A DNA stretch of 64,000 bases from JAZREA01 sp045660545 (GTDB lineage Bacteria; Bacillota; Clostridia; Monoglobales; Firm-18): positions 21,731 to 85,730 of the forward strand of contig JAZREA010000018.1 of assembly GCA_045660545.1 (NCBI GenBank), given 5' to 3'. Shown in pieces: positions 43,816 to 53,298 of this stretch. The translations under genes and the position numbers were made by a program. Under the pieces are notes generated by a model. The model saw only the letters and a program-made list of their open reading frames with translations. It made no database searches and was not told the origin of the DNA. Numbering within the stretch: the first letter of the stretch is position 1; the number at the start of each line of letters is the position of its first letter.

Positions 43816-46167
43816 ATGAAAGTTCCAATGAGTTGGTTTTCCGACTATGTTGATATAAGCGGTATTACGTCAAAGGATTTTGCCGACAAGCTCACTATGA
43901 GCGGCTCTATGGTTGAGGGCATTGAAAACAAGGGCGAAAACATTTTGAACGTTGTTACTGCAAAAATTTTAAAGATTGAAAAACACCCCGACGCCGACAA
44001 GCTTGTCGTTTGTCAGGTTTCTTTTGGCGACGAAGAGGTACAGATTGTAACAGGCGCTTCAAACGTGTTTGAAGGTGCGATTGTTCCTGTCGCAAAGGAC
44101 GGCTCTACCCTGCCTGGTGGCAAGATTAAAAAGGGTAAGCTTCGCGGTGTTGAAAGCTGTGGTATGATGTGTTCTGAAGAAGAGCTTGGCATCGCTACCG
44201 AGCCTGCTACCGGTATTATGATATTGCCTGACGACACACCTTTGGGCGTAGACATAAGAGAGATACTCGGCCTTAATGATTCTGTTGTTGATTTCGAAAT
44301 CACTTCAAACAGAGCTGACTGCTTCAGCGTTATCGGCCTTGCACGCGAAACTGCTGTTACTTACGACAGAAAGTTTACGCTTAAAAAACCGGAGGTTAAA
44401 ACTGCGGGCGACGATATTAAAAATTACGTTGATGTTACTGTTTGCGACCAGGATTTGTGTTACAGATACACTTCTCGCGTGGTTAAAAATGTTAAAATAG
44501 GACCTTCTCCGGAATGGATGAAGAGAAGACTTGAACTTGCAGGTGTCAGGTCAATCAACAACATCGTCGACATAACAAACTATGTTATGTTGGAGTACGG
44601 TCAGCCTATGCACGCCTTTGACATTAGGACAATCAGCGGCGGCAAGATTGTTGTAAGACGCGCAAAAGACGGAGAAGTTATAAAGACATTAGACGGAGTA
44701 GACAGAGCTCTTGATAAGGATATGCTCGTAATTTGCGACGCTGATGCACCGATTGCTTTGGCTGGTGTTATGGGTGGCGAAAACAGCGAAATTAAAGACG
44801 ATACGACTACAATCGTGTTTGAAAGTGCTACTTTTAACGGAGCTTCTGTTAGAAACTCTGCCAAGAAGGTTGGTCTTCGTACAGAGTCTTCTGCAAGATA
44901 TGAAAAAGGCCTAGATGCCAACAATACTCTTGATGCAATAAACCGCGCGTGCGAGCTTATAAATATGCTTGGCGCAGGTGATGTTGTTGACGGAACTATT
45001 GATGTTTATAACGAACTTCCCGAAAAGAAGGTTATTAAATTCAGACCTGACAAGATTAATGCGTTTTTAGGCACTGATATAGACAAACAGTTTATGGTAG
45101 ATACGCTCACAAAGCTCGACTTTGTAATAGATGGCGACGATATCTATGTGCCTACTTACAGAGCAGATGTCGAGGCAGAGCCTGATGTAGCTGAGGAGAT
45201 TGCAAGAATCTATGGCTACAATAATATGCCTACAACTCTTCTTTCCGGCGACACTACCCTTGGTGGCAAGAACGAAAAGCAGCTCGCAGAAGATAAGGTT
45301 AGAAACGTGCTTTGCGCACAAGGTTTAAACGAGATTATAACTTATTCGTTCGTTAGCCCCAAAATGTATGCAAAGCTCGGAATTGAGCTTGACGACCCGA
45401 TTGTTATAGCTAATCCTCTTGGCGAAGACCAGAGTATTATGAGAACGGTTACGATAGGCTCTATGCTTGAAACAGTAGCTACAAACTATAATTACAGAAA
45501 CGAGCAGGCATATTTGTACGAAATTGCAACAAAATATAAAAAGACCGACGGTGAACTTGCTGACGAAACACTCGATATAGATATCGCTATGTACGGAAAA
45601 GGCACCGACTACTACACGTTAAAGGGTGTGGTAGAAGAACTTTTGGCTTCTTTTGGTATAACATATTACGAAATCGAGGCGGAAAAGGATAATTCCATTT
45701 TCCATCCGGGACAGACAGCTAACATTTATGTTAAGCGTAAGAAACTTGCTACATTGGGTAAAATTCACCCAACTGTACAGAAGAACTTTGGTATAAATAC
45801 TGATGTGTTCGCGGCAGTTATCGACTTTAACGTGCTTTTGGAAGTTCAAAAGACACAAAAGAAGTACAAGAGATTGCCGAAATTCCCTGCAATAACACGC
45901 GACCTTGCTATGGTTGTTGACGTCAACACACCTGTACGTGCTATTGAGGACATCTTCCGCAACACAAAGACCAATATAATCGAAAGCTTTGAGCTATTTG
46001 ACGTTTACCAGGGCAAGCAGATTGGCGAAAACAAAAAGAGTGTGGCTTATTCCTTGAAATTCAGAGACCAGGATAAGACTCTTTCGGATGCTGATGTTAA
46101 CCCTGTTATTGAAGATATTGTTTTAAGGCTTTCAAAGGAACTTGACGCAAAAATACGTGATAATTAA
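43816..46167 (+). CDS. pheT: phenylalanine--tRNA ligase beta subunit
   Basis: PheT (783 residues) supplies tRNA binding and editing. In order: an EMAP/tRNA-binding domain (about 40-150, 'VVTAKILKIEKHPDADKLVVCQV'), a B3/B4 editing domain (about 210-380, 'NNIVDITNYVMLEYGQPMHAFD' and 'GVMGGENSEI'), the B5 domain (about 400-470), a catalytic-like core without active residues, and the C-terminal ferredoxin-fold anticodon-binding domain ('KFPAITRDLAMVVD'). AGGAGG precedes the ATG. Forms a bicistronic message with pheS. Confidence 0.97.
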   Translation: MKVPMSWFSDYVDISGITSKDFADKLTMSGSMVEGIENKGENILNVVTAKILKIEKHPDADKLVVCQVSFGDEEVQIVTGASNVFEGAIVPVAKDGSTLPGGKIKKGKLRGVESCGMMCSEEELGIATEPATGIMILPDDTPLGVDIREILGLNDSVVDFEITSNRADCFSVIGLARETAVTYDRKFTLKKPEVKTAGDDIKNYVDVTVCDQDLCYRYTSRVVKNVKIGPSPEWMKRRLELAGVRSINNIVDITNYVMLEYGQPMHAFDIRTISGGKIVVRRAKDGEVIKTLDGVDRALDKDMLVICDADAPIALAGVMGGENSEIKDDTTTIVFESATFNGASVRNSAKKVGLRTESSARYEKGLDANNTLDAINRACELINMLGAGDVVDGTIDVYNELPEKKVIKFRPDKINAFLGTDIDKQFMVDTLTKLDFVIDGDDIYVPTYRADVEAEPDVAEEIARIYGYNNMPTTLLSGDTTLGGKNEKQLAEDKVRNVLCAQGLNEIITYSFVSPKMYAKLGIELDDPIVIANPLGEDQSIMRTVTIGSMLETVATNYNYRNEQAYLYEIATKYKKTDGELADETLDIDIAMYGKGTDYYTLKGVVEELLASFGITYYEIEAEKDNSIFHPGQTANIYVKRKKLATLGKIHPTVQKNFGINTDVFAAVIDFNVLLEVQKTQKKYKRLPKFPAITRDLAMVVDVNTPVRAIEDIFRNTKTNIIESFELFDVYQGKQIGENKKSVAYSLKFRDQDKTLSDADVNPVIEDIVLRLSKELDAKIRDN

Positions 46168-46171
46168 TTGA

Positions 46172-46205
46172 TTTTGCCAATGTCGAATTTTCGGCATTGG
46201 CAAAA
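46172..46205. terminator. inverted repeat after pheT, terminator-like
   Basis: Eleven pairs (46172-46182 with 46195-46205) extend into a smaller inner stem. There is no T-run directly after it, so termination is uncertain. Confidence 0.5.
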
Positions 46206-46249
46206 AGCATATAAATATTTAATTTTTTTGCTAAGAAGGAGTGAATGTA

Positions 46250-46492
46250 ATGAGTGAAACAATGAAGTTTAACGGTATTGGTAAAAGGGCGCAGCCACGC
46301 GAGATTATTTTGGAAGTTTACCAATCCTTAAAGGAAAAAGGTTACAATCCTATCAGCCAGTTTGTAGGATACGTTATGTCAGGTGACCCGACGTATATTA
46401 CAAGCTATAACAACGCTCGTTCATTGATTATGAAGCTTGAAAGAGACGAAATTTTAGAAGAATTGTTTAAGGAATACCTTAAAGACGAATAG
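46250..46492 (+). CDS. ireB: IreB family regulatory phosphoprotein
   Basis: An 80-residue protein of the IreB/UPF0297 (DUF965) family. In Enterococcus IreB is phosphorylated by the PASTA kinase IreK and affects cephalosporin resistance; in Clostridia the gene usually precedes ruvX, which is absent here. 'MKFNGIGKRAQPREIILEVYQSLKEKGYNP' and 'ISQFVGYVMSGDPTYITSYNNARS' cover the family. ATG 46250 follows AAGGAGTG. It lies just before murJ, which fits a cell-wall link. Confidence 0.9.
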   Translation: MSETMKFNGIGKRAQPREIILEVYQSLKEKGYNPISQFVGYVMSGDPTYITSYNNARSLIMKLERDEILEELFKEYLKDE

Positions 46493-46502
46493 GTGATTTT
46501 GC

Positions 46503-48002
46503 TTGAAAAAAACTGTTAAAACAGTAAGCTTTATGATGATTGCTACGTTACTTTCAAAAGTAGCGGGTTTGCTGAGAGATGTCTTTATTGCAGCTAAATA
46601 TGGGACTGAAACGATGGAGGCTACTGCGTTTAGTTATGCAAGCAGTTTGCCTGTACAGTTGTTTGACTTTACACTTGGCGCTGCCGTTTTGGCAACGTTT
46701 ATACCTATATTTAACGGCTATTTGGAACAAGGAGATAAAAAGAGGGCTTTTGAGTTTTCCAACAATTTTATTAACGTTACTGTTTTTATTTCGACGCTGA
46801 TTAGTGTCGTTTGTATGATTTTTTCAAAATACATTGGCGTTTTAATAGCCCCTGACCTTGATGTGCAGACACAGCTTCTTTTGCAAAAGCTTATTATAAT
46901 CGTATTGCCGACAACTATATTTACGACTCTTGCTTACTCGTTTGTTGGGATTTTGCAGTCGTTTAAGGAATTTAATGTTCCGGCTATAATCAGCCTTGTT
47001 TCAAACGCTGTTATAGTTGCTTATCTGATTTTCTTTGACAATGTGTACGGCCTTTGCGTTGCTATGCTTGTTGGCTGGGGACTGCAATTTGCTGTTCAGA
47101 TTCCTTCTTTGGTTAAGAAGAAGTACAAGTATCAGTTTACACTTAACTTTAAAGATAAAGGAATTAAAGAGGCGGCTTTTTTAGCCCTGCCGATATTGCT
47201 TAGCTCATGGTTGCAGCCGATATCTATTTTTGTTAACAAGCGCTATGCTTCATCGATAATCGGAGGTGCGCCGGCGCTTGACTATGCAAACAGGCTGTAT
47301 ATAATCGTAACAGGCGTCTTTGTTATGGCTATTACGAACTATATTTTTCCCGACATGTCTAAAAAAGCAAGTACCGACGATTATACCGGACTGCAAGATA
47401 TAATCAATCAGTCTGTAAGAGCCATGGTGCTTATAATCGCGCCGATTATGGCGGCATCGTTCTTGCTTTCGGGCGAGATTATCTCTATCGTCTACGAAAG
47501 AGGAGAGTTTTCTGCAAACTCAGTTATGCTGACATCGTCCGCTTTGCAGTTTTACGCTTTAGGGATGCTTTCTTTTGGTGTTAACGAAATACTTAACAAG
47601 TGCTTTTATGCGCTTAAAAGGCCTAAAATTCCTATGATTGCCTCGGTTTTCGGCATAATTGTAGCAGTTGTTTTTTCCTCGCTTTCAATAAAGCTGTGGA
47701 ACCTGGGAGTAAAAGGCCTTGCACTTAGTTCGTCGATTGCGACTTTCGTTGTGTCGTTGGTTTTGATATTTGTTATTGAAAGAAGCGTTCGTGTTTTTAA
47801 TAAGGATATGTTTTTACACATTTTAAAGGTAATACTTGCGGTTGCTGTTATGGGCGCCGCTGTTGTTGCGTTAAATTCAGCTATGGCGCAAAGCGCGTTG
47901 ATTTTAAGACTTTTAGCTGATGCAGTATGCGGATGTGTTGTTTACGTTTTGATGCTTATAATTCTTAGGATAAAAGAAGTAAGCGAGGTGCTGAAAAGAT
48001 GA
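46503..48002 (+). CDS. murJ: lipid II flippase MurJ
   Basis: MurJ moves lipid II across the membrane for peptidoglycan assembly. The 499-residue protein has 14 predicted membrane segments of the MOP superfamily. 'MMIATLLSKVAGLLRDVFIAAKYG' at the N-terminus contains the essential arginine, and 'YANRLYIIVTGVFVMAITNYIFPDMSK' and 'SIVYERGEFS' are standard MurJ segments. TTG start with AGGTGAT upstream. Its stop overlaps the next start as ATGA (47999-48002). Flippase of another polymer is a possible alternative because of the O-antigen-ligase neighbour. Confidence 0.88.
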   Translation: MKKTVKTVSFMMIATLLSKVAGLLRDVFIAAKYGTETMEATAFSYASSLPVQLFDFTLGAAVLATFIPIFNGYLEQGDKKRAFEFSNNFINVTVFISTLISVVCMIFSKYIGVLIAPDLDVQTQLLLQKLIIIVLPTTIFTTLAYSFVGILQSFKEFNVPAIISLVSNAVIVAYLIFFDNVYGLCVAMLVGWGLQFAVQIPSLVKKKYKYQFTLNFKDKGIKEAAFLALPILLSSWLQPISIFVNKRYASSIIGGAPALDYANRLYIIVTGVFVMAITNYIFPDMSKKASTDDYTGLQDIINQSVRAMVLIIAPIMAASFLLSGEIISIVYERGEFSANSVMLTSSALQFYALGMLSFGVNEILNKCFYALKRPKIPMIASVFGIIVAVVFSSLSIKLWNLGVKGLALSSSIATFVVSLVLIFVIERSVRVFNKDMFLHILKVILAVAVMGAAVVALNSAMAQSALILRLLADAVCGCVVYVLMLIILRIKEVSEVLKR

Positions 48003-49447
48003 AAGAAATCTTACAAAACAGCTGGATTTGCAGCAAGATTTCGCTTTTTGCAAAAAAGGTTGCGAAGAAGTGGGAAGAAAGCAACATCGGCTGGCTTGTT
48101 ACAAGGAATTTTGACGATTTTAAAACTAAAAACAGCTTTGTATATAAAATTGCGACTAACATTTTGCAAAAGCTTCAGGGACTACAATTTTGCAGTAAAA
48201 TAAAGGACAGCGTAATATTAAACGCTTTTACTCATTACGAATATGGTGTTTATACAATTTTATTTTTGGCGCCGTTTTTGCCGACCGTTGTTTGCGCTTT
48301 AATTGCGGCGGCTACAATTGCTTCGTATCTTGCAAACGCAGTTATAAAGAAAGAGGTAAAGCTTAGCGTCGGTTCACTGTCCGTGTCCCTTTTGCTCCTT
48401 TTGGTCTTATTCTTTATTAGCTCTGTAACGTCATACGCAAGGACAGACAGCATAAAAATATTTGCCCTGTACTTTGTCTTTGTGTTGTCGATATTCCCGG
48501 TCATTAACTGTGCAAGCGACGGCAAAAGGTTAAAGCTAATGCTTGGCTTGTTTGTTAATTCAGGAATTGTTGTTTCGATATACGGGATTTATCAATACTT
48601 CTTTGGCGACAACATCGGACACGCATGGATTGATGAGGATATGTTTTCAGATATATCAGTCAGGGTTTATTCAACATTTGGCAACCCCAACGTGCTTGGT
48701 GAATATCTACTTTTACTTATACCAATTTGCGGAGGGCTTATATACGCATCCAGGAAATGGCAGTCCAAACTGTTTTATCTTGTTGCACTTGCGCTTTCGG
48801 GAGTGTGTATGGTACTGACCCAGTCGAGAGGATGCTGGCTTGGGCTGATACTTGTTGCGTTTATCTTTGCGGTTTTAATTGACCGTCGACTTTTGCTTTT
48901 GGGAGCAGCCGGGCTTTTGGCTATGCCGTTTGTTTTACCGCAGAGTATAATCAATCGCTTTACCAGCATAGGTAACCTGACAGACTCGTCTACATCTTAC
49001 AGAGTGCATATATGGCTTGGCACTTTAAAGATGTTAAGAAGTTTCTGGTGGAACGGAATCGGAATCGGAACAGAAGCTTTCAATAAAGTTTATCCGATTT
49101 TTGCCTACAACGCGACTCCGGCTTTGCATTCGCACAACTTGTATTTACAGCTGGTTTCCGAGTCGGGAATCGCAGGCATTGTTGCTTACTTTGGTTGTAC
49201 GCTGATAAGCTTAAAAAAGATGCTTGTCGGATACTTGTGCGGTAAAAAGAGCATTTACGGAATAGTATGCGGCTGTATAATAGCCGGAATTTTTGGCTTT
49301 ATGTTACAGGGAATGTTTGATTATTCCTGGTACAATTACAGAGTTTTTGCTATTTTCTTTGTTTACTGCGGCGTAGGTATAGGTGCGTACAGCTGCTCAT
49401 GTAAAAATAAAGATATTACAATGACACAACAGAAAGGCGTTGAGTAA
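47999..49447 (+). CDS. O-antigen ligase family protein
   Basis: A 482-residue membrane protein with about 11 segments from residue 85 onward. The first 80 residues are an unusual basic, helical cytoplasmic extension ('SKISLFAKKVAKKWEES'). The O-antigen ligase/polymerase signature is in 'VRVYSTFGNPNVLGEYLLLLIP' and 'LTQSRGCWLGLIL', followed by a large external loop with 'GIGIGTEAFNKVYPIFA' and 'ALHSHNLYLQLVSESG', whose His is typical of the active site. Its role is probably joining or polymerising a surface glycan. Overlaps murJ by four bases; RBS GAGGTG. Confidence 0.85.
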   Translation: MKEILQNSWICSKISLFAKKVAKKWEESNIGWLVTRNFDDFKTKNSFVYKIATNILQKLQGLQFCSKIKDSVILNAFTHYEYGVYTILFLAPFLPTVVCALIAAATIASYLANAVIKKEVKLSVGSLSVSLLLLLVLFFISSVTSYARTDSIKIFALYFVFVLSIFPVINCASDGKRLKLMLGLFVNSGIVVSIYGIYQYFFGDNIGHAWIDEDMFSDISVRVYSTFGNPNVLGEYLLLLIPICGGLIYASRKWQSKLFYLVALALSGVCMVLTQSRGCWLGLILVAFIFAVLIDRRLLLLGAAGLLAMPFVLPQSIINRFTSIGNLTDSSTSYRVHIWLGTLKMLRSFWWNGIGIGTEAFNKVYPIFAYNATPALHSHNLYLQLVSESGIAGIVAYFGCTLISLKKMLVGYLCGKKSIYGIVCGCIIAGIFGFMLQGMFDYSWYNYRVFAIFFVYCGVGIGAYSCSCKNKDITMTQQKGVE

Positions 49448-49448
49448 T

Positions 49449-49925
49449 ATGAAAAACAAAAGATTTAATATAATTGATTTTGTAATAGTTTTCGTTGTTG
49501 TTGCTGCTTTGTGTGTTGGTGGATACATTTATGTATCTTCATCCAATTCGGAAGTTGCAAACGACGTTGAAACTATCGAATTTACCATTATGGTTACTGA
49601 GGTTTCTGAAGATATTGCAAACAGCTTTAAGGTCGGAAGCCCTGTTTCCTTTGGCGAGTCTTCGTCAGGAAGCGGTGTTATTTCAGATGTTGTTGTAGAG
49701 CCGTATAAAGAACTCGGCAAAAACATAAAGGACGGAGACTTTGTCTGGTCAGAGGCGCCTGAGCTTTACACAGCCTTTGTAACTATAAGGTCAGACGTAG
49801 TTAAGAGCGAGTACGACTATACATCAGGCAGAGAAACAGTAGCAATAGGCAGAAAGATGCCTTTTAACGCAGTAGGTGCTGCGTCAGAGGTCAGCTATAT
49901 TGTCGACTTGTCGGAAGTAGAGTGA
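49449..49925 (+). CDS. DUF4330 domain protein, copy 1
   Basis: A 158-residue protein with one N-terminal membrane segment (about 10-28) and an extracellular beta-rich domain. The start 'RFNIIDFVIVFVVVAALCVGGYIYV' is typical of DUF4330, a family of unknown function often near polysaccharide genes. ATG 49449 follows GAAAGGCG and slightly trails the ligase stop. The adjacent gene has the same architecture and is probably a diverged tandem duplicate. Confidence 0.78.
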   Translation: MKNKRFNIIDFVIVFVVVAALCVGGYIYVSSSNSEVANDVETIEFTIMVTEVSEDIANSFKVGSPVSFGESSSGSGVISDVVVEPYKELGKNIKDGDFVWSEAPELYTAFVTIRSDVVKSEYDYTSGRETVAIGRKMPFNAVGAASEVSYIVDLSEVE

Positions 49926-49935
49926 GGTGTAGGTT

Positions 49936-50433
49936 ATGATAATGGATTCTAAGGGTAAGCTGTTCGGAAAAATAAGTATTGTTGACTTAATAATTTTGGT
50001 TTTGATTTGTTTAGCCGTTGTTGGTGGATATTTCAGGTTTAACGGCAAAAATTCCGAGGTGGTAATCGAGGACACAGAGTTTTACTACTCAATCAGCATC
50101 AATAAGATTATGGCTTCTAACAAGGACAAACTTTTGGCAAGTATAGGTACACCGTTTAAGCTTGATGAAAAGGTAGAAAGTACTATGGGCGTGCTTGTTG
50201 ACGCTACTGCTCAGCCCGCGATGGACCATATAACTATGGATGACGGCACGGTAGTTTTGGCAGAAGTGCCTGAAAGGTACGACGTTTTGCTGACTTTTAA
50301 GGTTAACGGAAAGGTTAACGAGTTTGGATACTATACTCCTGAAATGTATGAAATTTGTGCAGGCAAGGAAAATACTATTAAAAATATTTATTGTAATGTA
50401 ATAGGGTATGTACAAAAGGTTTGGACTAATTAA
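49936..50433 (+). CDS. DUF4330 domain protein, copy 2
   Basis: A 165-residue protein with the DUF4330 opening 'LFGKISIVDLIILVLICLAVVGGYFRF' (membrane segment about 15-33) and an outer domain ending in 'KNIYCNVIGYVQKVW'. It begins 10 bases after copy 1 with AGGTGTAGG. Function unknown; context (MurJ, O-antigen ligase, MurT/GatD) points to envelope polymer assembly. Confidence 0.78.
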   Translation: MIMDSKGKLFGKISIVDLIILVLICLAVVGGYFRFNGKNSEVVIEDTEFYYSISINKIMASNKDKLLASIGTPFKLDEKVESTMGVLVDATAQPAMDHITMDDGTVVLAEVPERYDVLLTFKVNGKVNEFGYYTPEMYEICAGKENTIKNIYCNVIGYVQKVWTN

Positions 50434-50445
50434 TTAACGGAGCTT

Positions 50446-51783
50446 ATGTTTATGAGAAAAATTCTTGCAGTTTGGATTACAAAGTTACTGATTATGTTTG
50501 GAAAGCTTATGGGTAAGATGGGCTCATCTACCCCAGGTAGTTACGCTCTTAAAATTTGCCCTGATATTTTAAAGCTTTGCGCAGGTCAGGTTAAAAATGA
50601 GATTGTGGTTGTGTGCGGTACAAACGGAAAAACAACTACCAACAACCTTTTGAATTCGGTGTTTAAAAGTAAGGGGAACAGGGTCGTATGTAATAATATC
50701 GGAGCTAATATGCTTCCCGGTGTCGTTACTGCCTTTGTAGATTGCTGCGATATATTCGGGCGATGCAAAGCGGACTACGCATGTATAGAAATTGACGAAA
50801 TGTCGGCGGTAAAGGTGTTTGAACACTTTTCGCCGGACTATATGGTTATCACCAACCTTTTCCGCGATCAGCTTGACCGCTACGGAGAGATTGACATAAC
50901 CGTTGATTACCTTAAAAGGGCTATTGAAAAGTGCGACAACACAAAGCTTGTCCTTAACGCTGACGACCCGCTCGTAACCGCGCTTGGAATGAAAACGGGC
51001 AAAGAGTGCATCTTCTTCGGAGTGGGAGAGGACGCCGGAATATCTCTTAATGAGATTAAAGAGGGGCGCTTTTGTTCGTACTGCGGTACAGAGCTTGAAT
51101 ACGACTTTTATCATTACAGCCAATTGGGTATGTACGCTTGCAAAGGTTGTGGTTTTAAAAGACCAAAGGTTGATTTTGAAGCTAAAAACGTTTTGCTCGA
51201 TAACGGTATAGAGTTTGACGTAACCGACAGTAAAATCAGCGTTAAATACAGAGGCTTTTATAACATCTACAACATTTTAGCTACGTTTTCGGTAACTAAG
51301 CTTTGTGGTGTTGACCTAAGCTCGTTTAACGATATATTATTAAAATATAAGCCTCAGGTCGGTCGAATGGAAGAGTTTATAATTAATGGTAAAGAAGTTG
51401 TCTTTAACCTGTCTAAAAATCCTGCCGGTTTTAACCAGGCTATATCTACTGTAATGGGAGACAAAAGACGCAAGAACATTGTTACTGTTATTAATGACAA
51501 GGCTCAGGACGGCAAGGATATTTCCTGGCTTTGGGATGTTGACTTTGAAAGATATAAAGACGTTAACGCAAAACTGTTCTGCACATCGGGCATAAGGCAT
51601 AACGATTTAGCTGTCAGACTAAAATATGCTGAAATTGACAACATTTACGATACTGACGATATTAAGGACTCCATCATAAAAGGCCTGGCAGACGAAGAAA
51701 TTGACGTGTTGTATGTGCTGGTTAATTACACGGCTCTCTTTACGACACAAAATATTATAAAAGGTCTGGAGGAAGGTAAATGA
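50446..51783 (+). CDS. murT: lipid II isoglutaminyl synthase, MurT subunit
   Basis: MurT is the Mur-ligase-like subunit that, with GatD, amidates the D-glutamate of lipid II to D-isoglutamine. 445 residues: P-loop 'VVCGTNGKTTTNNL' (about 56-69), 'TNLFRDQLDRYGEID' (about 140-154), a Cys4 zinc ribbon made of 'FCSYCG' and 'YACKGCG' (about 207-232), and a C-terminal DUF1727 region with 'NLSKNPAGFNQ'. All are hallmarks of MurT rather than MurC-F. It overlaps gatD by four bases (ATGA at 51780), so both subunits are made together. Confidence 0.95.
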   Translation: MFMRKILAVWITKLLIMFGKLMGKMGSSTPGSYALKICPDILKLCAGQVKNEIVVVCGTNGKTTTNNLLNSVFKSKGNRVVCNNIGANMLPGVVTAFVDCCDIFGRCKADYACIEIDEMSAVKVFEHFSPDYMVITNLFRDQLDRYGEIDITVDYLKRAIEKCDNTKLVLNADDPLVTALGMKTGKECIFFGVGEDAGISLNEIKEGRFCSYCGTELEYDFYHYSQLGMYACKGCGFKRPKVDFEAKNVLLDNGIEFDVTDSKISVKYRGFYNIYNILATFSVTKLCGVDLSSFNDILLKYKPQVGRMEEFIINGKEVVFNLSKNPAGFNQAISTVMGDKRRKNIVTVINDKAQDGKDISWLWDVDFERYKDVNAKLFCTSGIRHNDLAVRLKYAEIDNIYDTDDIKDSIIKGLADEEIDVLYVLVNYTALFTTQNIIKGLEEGK

Positions 51784-52499
51784 AACTAACTATTGCACAT
51801 TTGTATCCGGAGCTTTTGAATCTTTACAGCGACAGAGGCAACATCACCACACTTATAAAAAGGGCGCAGTGGCGCGGTATTGATGTTGAAGTTCGTGAGT
51901 ATAAATTATCTGACGAGATTGACTTTGATAATACCGATATCTTATTTTTAGGCGGCGGCTCGGACAGAGAACAATTACTGGTTGCCAACCGCTTAAAAGA
52001 GATAGTAGATAGCTTCAAGGCGTACGTTGAAGACAACGGCGTTGTAATAGCTATATGTGGTGGTTATCAGCTTTTGGGTAAATATTACAAGACTAAGGAT
52101 GATACCGTACAGGGACTTGGTGTTTTGGATATTTATACAGAAATTTCAGATACAAGACTCATTGATGATGTTGTTATAAAGCCCGACTTTTTAAACGGAC
52201 ATATTGTAGGCTTTGAAAACCATGCCGGCAGAACGTTTGTCGGAGGCCACGATCCTCTTGGTAAGGTAATACACGGAAACGGTAACAACGGAGAGGATGC
52301 CACAGAAGGGGTTGTTTATAAAAACGTAATAGGCACATATTTGCACGGTCCGCTTTTGCCTAAAAATCCCGAGCTTTGCGACTATATAATAAAAAAAGCC
52401 CTGCAAAGGAAATACGGAGAAGACGTATCCTTGCAGGAACTTGATGACTCTATTGAAAACGCTGCAAACGAATATATTGTTAATCGTTTTCGCAGTTAA
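51780..52499 (+). CDS. gatD: lipid II isoglutaminyl synthase, glutaminase subunit GatD
   Basis: GatD (239 residues) releases ammonia from glutamine and passes it to MurT. The class I glutamine amidotransferase fold has its catalytic cysteine in 'AICGGYQLLG' (about 93) and histidine in 'GTYLHGPLLPKNPEL' (about 188). 'ILFLGGGSDREQ' is typical of the CobB/CobQ-like branch. GGAGG lies upstream within murT. Its last 20 bases overlap the 3' end of the converging CxxC protein gene. Confidence 0.94.
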   Translation: MKLTIAHLYPELLNLYSDRGNITTLIKRAQWRGIDVEVREYKLSDEIDFDNTDILFLGGGSDREQLLVANRLKEIVDSFKAYVEDNGVVIAICGGYQLLGKYYKTKDDTVQGLGVLDIYTEISDTRLIDDVVIKPDFLNGHIVGFENHAGRTFVGGHDPLGKVIHGNGNNGEDATEGVVYKNVIGTYLHGPLLPKNPELCDYIIKKALQRKYGEDVSLQELDDSIENAANEYIVNRFRS

Positions 52500-53217
52500 G
52501 TGACGAGTACTTTTGTATCGCACGACGGATCGAGTTTTTTACATTTTCGTCAGCCTTTTTATCACTGTTGTGGTCAAAGAGGCCAACAAAAGCGCTGATA
52601 TCCTCGTGCATTTGCTCTTGTGAGGCGATTTGCATGGGGACGATTGTGTGGTAAAATTCTTTAAAATCCTTTGCCCCAAGCTCTGACTTTGCATATTTTA
52701 GAAGCTTTGCAAAATGAGGAAGACAAAAGCCGCTTTTTGAAGCAAATTTTTTCTTAAAATCTGCTTCGGTTTTCCATATGTAGATTATGTTATTGTAATA
52801 TCTGTGCATTTTTTCGCTTATGTTTTCACATATTACACAGGTGCTTTGGTTGGATTCTATAAGATTAATGAGCTTTTCTGCCGAATCGCCTTCGGCGGAT
52901 TGCTTTTTGAAAACTCCCTTTTTTGAAGGTGTGTTGTCAATCGCGTTTTGCAGTACAAGGTCGTTTTGTTCTTTTGTATGTGTCTGAAGTATAAGCGCAA
53001 GAGGAAGAGCCTGTCTGCCCTCTATAAGTGCGCGATAATGTGCCTTGCAAAAGCCTTTTTTGTTCGAGTTGATACGAAAATCAGGCTCCATCATAGCAGG
53101 GCCGAGTGTATAGGAGATTTGCTCCTTTTCAAGCTTGTTTTCAATGGCGCAGACAGCACAGCTGCAATCGGTATCAAACGCCTCGTTTATAGGTATTGTA
53201 TATATAGTTTCTTTCAA
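52480..53217 (-). CDS. cysteine-rich protein of unknown function (DUF6062-like)
   Basis: A 245-residue soluble protein with three Cys-containing clusters: 'CSCAVCAIENKLE' (about 18-31), 'GFCKAHYRALIEGRQ' (about 55-69) and 'CVICENISEKMHRYY' (about 127), then 'SGFCLPHFAKLL'. The repeated C-x-x-C followed by 'GFC-x-x-H' looks like two copies of one metal-binding unit. It resembles DUF6062-type proteins, which have no known role. RBS AAAGGAGAC on the minus strand. Converges with gatD. Confidence 0.7.
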   Translation of the reverse strand: MKETIYTIPINEAFDTDCSCAVCAIENKLEKEQISYTLGPAMMEPDFRINSNKKGFCKAHYRALIEGRQALPLALILQTHTKEQNDLVLQNAIDNTPSKKGVFKKQSAEGDSAEKLINLIESNQSTCVICENISEKMHRYYNNIIYIWKTEADFKKKFASKSGFCLPHFAKLLKYAKSELGAKDFKEFYHTIVPMQIASQEQMHEDISAFVGLFDHNSDKKADENVKNSIRRAIQKYSSLNCEND

Positions 53218-53298
53218 GGCAATGTCTCCTTTAAGAGTTATTTAGTCAGCAAATATTATAACATTATTTTATTTAATTGTAAATAGAAAGGTTCGTCT

